Position numbers and translations under genes: made by a program
From: JAOUEA01 sp039933515
GTDB taxonomy: Bacteria > Actinomycetota > UBA4738 > HRBIN12
DNA: 26,870 bases
Direction of reading: 5' to 3'
Assembly: GCA_039933515.1 (NCBI GenBank)
Contig: JBDTNY010000035.1
Span: 1 to 26,870, forward strand
Shown here: one piece after another, positions 23,287 to 26,870 of the stretch
Numbering within the stretch: position 1 is the stretch's first letter
Layout of the letters: every line of letters begins with the position of its first letter
The notes under the pieces: model-generated
Told to the model about the DNA's origin: nothing
Seen by the model: the letters and a program-made list of their open reading frames with translations, nothing else
Database searches by the model: none

Positions 23287-23769
23287 TCAGGCGCGGTAGT
23301 CGCCGGACTTGCCGCCCGACTTCCCCAGCAGCCGGAGCCCGTCGATGCGGGCAGCCCGGTCGAACGCCTTCGCGGTGTCATAGAGCGAAAGTGCCGCCAC
23401 CGCGGCCGCCGTAAGCGCCTCCATCTCGACGCCGGTGCGGTCCTTCGCGCGCACGGTGGTCTCCACGCGGATCGTCCCCGCGGCCTCGTCGGGCTCGATC
23501 ACGATGTCGGCGCCGGTGACCCGGATCGGGTGGCAGTGCGGCAGGAGCGTCGGGGTCTGCTTCACGCCGATCACCCCGGCGATCTTCGCCGTCGCGATCG
23601 GATCGCCCTTCTTGGTACCGGCCACGAGGTGACCGATGGCCTCCGGGGTCATCGTCACGAAGCACTCGGCCGTGGCGACACGATCGGTCTCGGGCTTCGC
23701 GCCGACCTCGACGATGCGGGTGACGCCATCGGCGCCGGCCTGGTCCGAGGTCGAGCCGGCGCCACCCAT
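23287..23769 (-). CDS. moaC: Cyclic pyranopterin monophosphate synthase MoaC
   Basis: 160 residues. Second step of molybdopterin synthesis, forming cPMP from the MoaA product. KKGDPIATAKIAGVIGVKQT (Lys62), LPHCHP (His78/His80), RTGVEMEALTAAAVAALSLYD and YDTAKAFD (Asp131, Lys134, catalytic pair) are conserved, with the terminal LLGKSGGKSGDY. A non-conserved N-terminal extension of about 15 residues precedes the domain. ATG at 23769 lies one base after the moeA stop, so it is coupled. Supplies cofactor precursor to the coxSLM-type enzyme and any other Mo enzymes. Confidence 0.96.
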   Translation of the reverse strand: MGGAGSTSDQAGADGVTRIVEVGAKPETDRVATAECFVTMTPEAIGHLVAGTKKGDPIATAKIAGVIGVKQTPTLLPHCHPIRVTGADIVIEPDEAAGTIRVETTVRAKDRTGVEMEALTAAAVAALSLYDTAKAFDRAARIDGLRLLGKSGGKSGDYRA

Positions 23770-23770
23770 G

Positions 23771-25033
23771 TCAGTCGTCCGAGGACCGGAACAGCATCAC
23801 GCGCACGGTCGAGCCCGCCGGCGCGACGGCCGTGCCGGGCGGCACCATCGCGAGGCCGTTCGCCCGCGACACCGTCGAGATCAGATTGGACCCGCGAGCA
23901 CCCGTGGGCGTGGCGGTCCATCCGTCCGCGCCGCGCCGCACCATGACCCGCGCGTACTGCATCTTGCCCACGGGGCCCTCGATGGCCTCGGCGAGCGACG
24001 CCGAGATCTCCGGGCGGCCGAGCTGGGTGCGGCCCATCATCTTCATGAGCGCCGGGCGCACGAACATCTCGAAGCTGACGAACACGCTCACGGGGTTCCC
24101 GGGCAGGCCCCAGTACGGCTTGCCCTCGACGTGACCGAATCCCTGGGGCATCCCGGGCTGCATGGCGACCTTGTAGAACTCGACGTCGCCCCGCCGGAAG
24201 AACGCGGCTTTCACGACGTCGCGCTCCCCCACGCTCACACCGCCCGACGAGATGAAGGCGTCGGCCTGGATCAGGTGGCTGAAGACCACTTCTTTCAACG
24301 CGTCGACGTCGTCGGGGACGATGCCGGCAAGCATGGGGAGCGCGCCCGCATCCCGCAGCGCGCCGAAGAGCATGAAGGCGTTCGAGTCGCGGACCTGGCC
24401 GAACTCGGGATGCTCGGTCGGCGGGATCAGCTCGTCGCCGGTCGAGAGCACGATCACGCGGGGCCGCGGGTGCACCGTGGGATGGGGATGACCGGCGTTG
24501 GCGAGCAGGCCCATCTCTGGCGGCCCGATCCGCTTCCCCGCTGCGACCAAGACGTCGCCATCGCGGACGTCCTCGCCCATCGGCCGGATGTGGCGCCCCG
24601 GCTCGGGCGCGGCGAGGAACGAGATGAGCTCCCCGGAGGCCGCGGTGTTCTCGACGGGCACGATCGCGTCCGCGCCCGCTGGGATCGGCGCCCCGGTGGC
24701 GATCTGGACGACCTCGCCGTTGCCCACGACCACGTCGGGCCGATGCCCGATCAGCGCCCGGCCGATCTGCTTCAGCTCCACCGGGGAGGAGGGTGAGGCG
24801 CCCTCGAGGTCGGCGGCGCGAACGGCGTAGCCATCCATCGCGGAGGACGCGAACGCCGGCAGGTCGTGCGTGGCCACCGCGTCCTCGGCCAATACGCAGC
24901 CGTACGCCTCGGTCAGTGGCAGCTGCAGCGATGCCAGCGGCTGGATCTGCGACAGCACATGATCGAGGGCGTCGCCGACGGAGCGCAGGCCTTCGCCGGA
25001 ATCGTGATCGTGGACGCGGGGGTCGTCGGCCAT
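23771..25033 (-). CDS. moeA: Molybdopterin molybdenumtransferase MoeA
   Basis: 420 residues. Inserts molybdate into adenylylated molybdopterin. PAFASSAMDGYAVRAADL (about 55-72) and IGRALIGHRPD open the family core. IATGAPIPAGADAIVPVE is the substrate-binding loop, VIVLSTGDELIPP and FISSGGVSVGERDVVK form the MoCF-like domain, and GLPGNPVSVFVSFEMFVRP precedes the C-terminal beta-barrel domain. ATG at 25033 follows a TAGACT box by 7 nt with no Shine-Dalgarno; an upstream in-frame start at 25075 is non-homologous. Located between galU and moaC, as in other actinobacteria. Confidence 0.95.
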   Translation of the reverse strand: MADDPRVHDHDSGEGLRSVGDALDHVLSQIQPLASLQLPLTEAYGCVLAEDAVATHDLPAFASSAMDGYAVRAADLEGASPSSPVELKQIGRALIGHRPDVVVGNGEVVQIATGAPIPAGADAIVPVENTAASGELISFLAAPEPGRHIRPMGEDVRDGDVLVAAGKRIGPPEMGLLANAGHPHPTVHPRPRVIVLSTGDELIPPTEHPEFGQVRDSNAFMLFGALRDAGALPMLAGIVPDDVDALKEVVFSHLIQADAFISSGGVSVGERDVVKAAFFRRGDVEFYKVAMQPGMPQGFGHVEGKPYWGLPGNPVSVFVSFEMFVRPALMKMMGRTQLGRPEISASLAEAIEGPVGKMQYARVMVRRGADGWTATPTGARGSNLISTVSRANGLAMVPPGTAVAPAGSTVRVMLFRSSDD

Positions 25034-25040
25034 GGCGCCC

Positions 25041-25046
25041 AGTCTA
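25041..25046 (-). promoter_or_regulatory. Leaderless-type -10 box of moeA
   Basis: On the minus strand TAGACT ends 7 nt before the moeA ATG (25033), in the 51-nt gap after galU. Confidence 0.4.
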
Positions 25047-25084
25047 CCCGTGGCCCTCGGGCCGGTCTGCGGCACGCCCTGGGG

Positions 25085-25963
25085 CTAGCCGCGGGTCTCG
25101 CGCGCGACGACCTCGGCAAGGTACCGACGGAACTCGGGGCCGACATCGTCGCGCTCGATGGCCATCTCAACGGTGGCCTTCAGGTAGTCAAGCTTGTTCC
25201 CCACGTCGAACCGCCCGTGGTCGAACCGGTACGCGTACACCGTCTGCTCCTGTGCAAGCAGGTTGATCGCGTCGGTGAGCTGGAGCTCCCCGCCTTTACC
25301 GGGCTTGATCTGGCGGAGCGCCGAGAAGATGTCGGGCGTGAACACGTAGCGGCCGATCGCGGCCAGATCCGAGGGGGCGTCGGCGGGGTCGGGCTTCTCG
25401 ACGACCGACAGGACCTTCGAAAGGTGCTCGTCGAACGGCTCCGGCGTGATGCAGCCGTAGAACACGATGTCGTCGTGCGGGACCTCCATGCCGGCGAGCA
25501 CGCTGCTGCCGTGCTCCTCGTACGTGCGGAGCATCTCCGAGAGGAGCGGCATCGAGTGGTGGATCAGGTCGTCGCCCAGGAGCACCGCGAACGGCTCGCC
25601 GCCCACGTGCATCTCGGCCATCCCGACCGCGTGTCCCAGCCCGAGCGCCTCGCCCTGGCGGATGTAGTGGATGTCGGCCATCTCCGAGAGCTCACGCACG
25701 TGCTTCAGCTCGTCGAACTTGCCCTTCTCCTCGAGGAAGACCTCGAGCTCGACGGCTCGGTCGAAGTGGTCCTCGATCGATCGCTTGTTCCGACCGGTGA
25801 TGATCAAGATGTCGGTGAGGCCCGCGCGTACGGCTTCCTCGACCACGAGCTGGATCGCGGGCGTGTCGATGATCGGGAGCATCTCTTTGGGCTGCGCCTT
25901 GGTGGCCGGAAGGAACCTGGTGCCCAGTCCCGCGGCGGGGATGACTGCTTTCCTGACCTTCAT
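25085..25963 (-). CDS. galU: UTP-glucose-1-phosphate uridylyltransferase GalU
   Basis: 292 residues. Makes UDP-glucose from UTP and glucose-1-phosphate for envelope glycans. KAVIPAAGLGTRFLPATKAQPKEMLPI (about 5-31) is the nucleotide-binding loop. YIRQGEALGLGHAV and FAVLLGDDLI (metal-binding Asp) follow, then VEKPDP, GRYVFTPDIF, GKGGELQLTDAI and GRFDVGNKLDYLKA. All are intact and in order. ATG at 25963 has a strong GGAGGG Shine-Dalgarno. Divergent from fmdB. The 5-formyltetrahydrofolate cyclo-ligase gene often placed here in actinobacteria is absent. Confidence 0.97.
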   Translation of the reverse strand: MKVRKAVIPAAGLGTRFLPATKAQPKEMLPIIDTPAIQLVVEEAVRAGLTDILIITGRNKRSIEDHFDRAVELEVFLEEKGKFDELKHVRELSEMADIHYIRQGEALGLGHAVGMAEMHVGGEPFAVLLGDDLIHHSMPLLSEMLRTYEEHGSSVLAGMEVPHDDIVFYGCITPEPFDEHLSKVLSVVEKPDPADAPSDLAAIGRYVFTPDIFSALRQIKPGKGGELQLTDAINLLAQEQTVYAYRFDHGRFDVGNKLDYLKATVEMAIERDDVGPEFRRYLAEVVARETRG

Positions 25964-26062
25964 CGACCCTCCAGAGCCGGGTGCCGAGCCTCCACGGTAC
26001 CCGGGGTGTGTCGCAGACGCATCGTCCAGACGGGGTACGCCGATGGGCCAATGGTCCACGGG

Positions 26063-26068
26063 TACACT
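26063..26068 (+). promoter_or_regulatory. Putative -10 box of fmdB
   Basis: TACACT ends 10 nt before the fmdB ATG at 26079. A start about 7 nt downstream would leave a leader of only a few bases, and no Shine-Dalgarno is present. Confidence 0.35.
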
Positions 26069-26078
26069 CGTCCCCGTC

Positions 26079-26492
26079 ATGCCCACCTATGAGTATGTCT
26101 GCAAGAGCTGCGGGCACCTGTTCGAGATCGTCCAGTCGATGCGGGACGCCTCGCTCACCGAGTGCCCCGAGTGCGGTGGTGAGCTCCGCAAGGTCTTCGC
26201 GCCGCCGGCCATCTCGTTCAAGGGGTCGGGGTTCTACGCGACGGACCATGGGAAGAAGGGCGCCAAGTCCGCGGGCGACAAGGGCGACAAGGGCGACAAG
26301 GGCGACAAGAAGGATGCGACCTCGTCCGACAAGGGAGGAACGACGTCGGACTCGGGTTCCTCCGAGGCGTCGGGCTCCTCGGACAAGCAGGGCTCCTCGG
26401 ACAAGCAGGGCGCGAAGCCGGCGGCCGACACCGCGAAGGACACGCCCAAGAGCTCGCCGCCTGCGACCTCGAAGGATTCGAGCGGCTCATGA
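26079..26492 (+). CDS. FmdB-family zinc-ribbon protein with long low-complexity tail
   Basis: 137 residues. The FmdB/CxxC zinc ribbon occupies 1-50: MPTYEYVCKSCGHLFE with Cys8 and Cys11, then CPEC with Cys29 and Cys32, followed by FKGSGFYATDH. Residues about 55-137 are a Gly/Asp/Lys/Ser-rich, probably disordered tail encoded partly by tandem repeats. Family members lie near formamidase or galU/moeA genes but have no settled biochemical role; 'regulatory' in databases is historical. ATG at 26079 is preceded by a -10-like box. The stop overlaps the next start (ATGA). Confidence 0.92.
   Translation: MPTYEYVCKSCGHLFEIVQSMRDASLTECPECGGELRKVFAPPAISFKGSGFYATDHGKKGAKSAGDKGDKGDKGDKKDATSSDKGGTTSDSGSSEASGSSDKQGSSDKQGAKPAADTAKDTPKSSPPATSKDSSGS
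26274..26309 (+). repeat. Four tandem 9-bp units in fmdB tail
   Basis: GGCGACAAG is repeated four times exactly at 26274-26309, encoding a GDK tripeptide array. In-frame unit changes would lengthen or shorten the tail without a frameshift. Confidence 0.9.
26373..26408 (+). repeat. Two tandem 18-bp units in fmdB tail
   Basis: GGCTCCTCGGACAAGCAG occurs twice in direct succession (26373-26390, 26391-26408), encoding GSSDKQ twice. Confidence 0.9.
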
Positions 26493-26870
26493 CCTCGGCC
26501 GACATCGGCGTCTTCGGAGGGTCGGGGTTCTACTCCTTCCTCGAGGGGACCGAGACCGTCGAGGTCGAGACCCCGTACGGATCCCCGAGCGCGCCGGTCA
26601 CGATCGGCCAGATCGGCGGGCGGCGGGTCGCGTTCCTGCCCCGGCACGGCTCCCGTCATGAATTCCCACCCCACAAGATCCCCTACAAGGCGAACCTGTG
26701 GGCGATGAAGGAGCTCGGCGTGGGCCGCGTGCTCGGACCGAACGCGTGCGGCTCGCTGCAGGCCGACGTCAAACCCGGCGACTTCGTGATCTGCGATCAG
26801 CTCGTGGACCGCACCCACGACCGCCCGAACACGTTCTACGACGGGCCGATCACCACGCACATATCGTTCG
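26489..26870 (+). CDS. mtnP: S-methyl-5'-thioadenosine phosphorylase, 3' end cut by window
   Basis: 127 residues visible of an expected 260-290. Cleaves 5'-methylthioadenosine to adenine and methylthioribose-1-phosphate (methionine salvage). IGVFGGSGFYSFL (phosphate-binding start), VETPYGSPSAPV, VAFLPRHGSRHEFPPHKIPYKANLWAMKELGV with the RHG phosphate motif at 52-54, GPNACGSLQADVKPGDFV and DQLVDRTHDRPNTF match the MtnP/PNP family. MTA over general purine nucleosides is favoured by the HKIPYKANLWA and DRT segments but is not certain. ATG at 26489 overlaps the fmdB stop, so it is translationally coupled. Confidence 0.9.
   Translation, partial: MTSADIGVFGGSGFYSFLEGTETVEVETPYGSPSAPVTIGQIGGRRVAFLPRHGSRHEFPPHKIPYKANLWAMKELGVGRVLGPNACGSLQADVKPGDFVICDQLVDRTHDRPNTFYDGPITTHISF

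Noticed and set aside
1..26870. CRISPR arrays, insertion sequences, prophage or defence genes
   Set aside because: No regularly spaced repeats, transposase or integrase motifs, or restriction/defence domains were seen on either strand.

Overview
The window is very GC-rich DNA with dense, mostly non-overlapping genes. It looks like a chromosomal stretch from a poorly characterised actinobacterium (Actinomycetota). Three things suggest this: strong G/C third-position bias; the galU-moeA-moaC block beside an FmdB-type zinc-ribbon gene and a SepX/GlpR-like membrane protein gene, a neighbourhood I know from Streptomyces and Mycobacterium; and many genes that appear to start leaderless, with a TANNNT box 6-7 nt before the start codon and no Shine-Dalgarno. 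There is no phage, insertion sequence, CRISPR array or rRNA. I found one tRNA, tRNA-Ala(CGC).

Layout. 1-1347 (+) is the 3' part of a tryptophanase. 1352-6409 (-) is a four-gene operon: small, large and medium subunits of a form II CO-dehydrogenase-like molybdenum hydroxylase, in the form II order S-L-M, followed by an alpha/beta-hydrolase fused to a class III nucleotide cyclase. 6591-7481 (+) is a decayed saccharopine dehydrogenase-like gene with several lesions. After a pilin-like membrane-anchored protein (7491-8081, -) comes a second molybdenum-hydroxylase block, 8148-10469 (+): XdhC/CoxI-type maturation factor, CoxG and a MocA-type cofactor cytidylyltransferase.

10474-12119 (-) is a nitrilase/GNAT/VOC operon, divergent from an unrecognised gene at 12154-12747 (+). 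12858-13904 is a divergent YceI / HxlR-regulator pair. 13913-15657 (-) is a class III aminotransferase coupled to a small membrane protein. 15787-17163 (+) is a secreted PhoX/DUF839-like protein. 17201-20465 (-) is a three-gene set: a diaminopimelate-decarboxylase-like PLP enzyme with altered active-site motifs, a metallo-beta-lactamase-fold hydrolase and a metal-dependent amidohydrolase. Two divergent small multi-pass membrane proteins and the tRNA follow.

21844-23053 (-) pairs a translin-family protein with the SepX/GlpR-like protein, behind a promoter that carries a perfect 18-bp palindrome. 23287-25963 (-) is galU, moeA and moaC. 26079 to the end (+) is fmdB overlapping the start of an S-methyl-5'-thioadenosine phosphorylase gene cut by the window edge.

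How the genes fit together. Molybdenum chemistry dominates: a Mo-hydroxylase operon, its insertion/maturation block, and two core molybdopterin genes (moaC, moeA) about 13 kb away. The substrate of the form II enzyme cannot be read from sequence. The cyclase fusion 25 nt behind it, and the opposed tryptophanase, are suggestive context only. The decarboxylase/MBL/amidohydrolase set is the best candidate for an undescribed small pathway.
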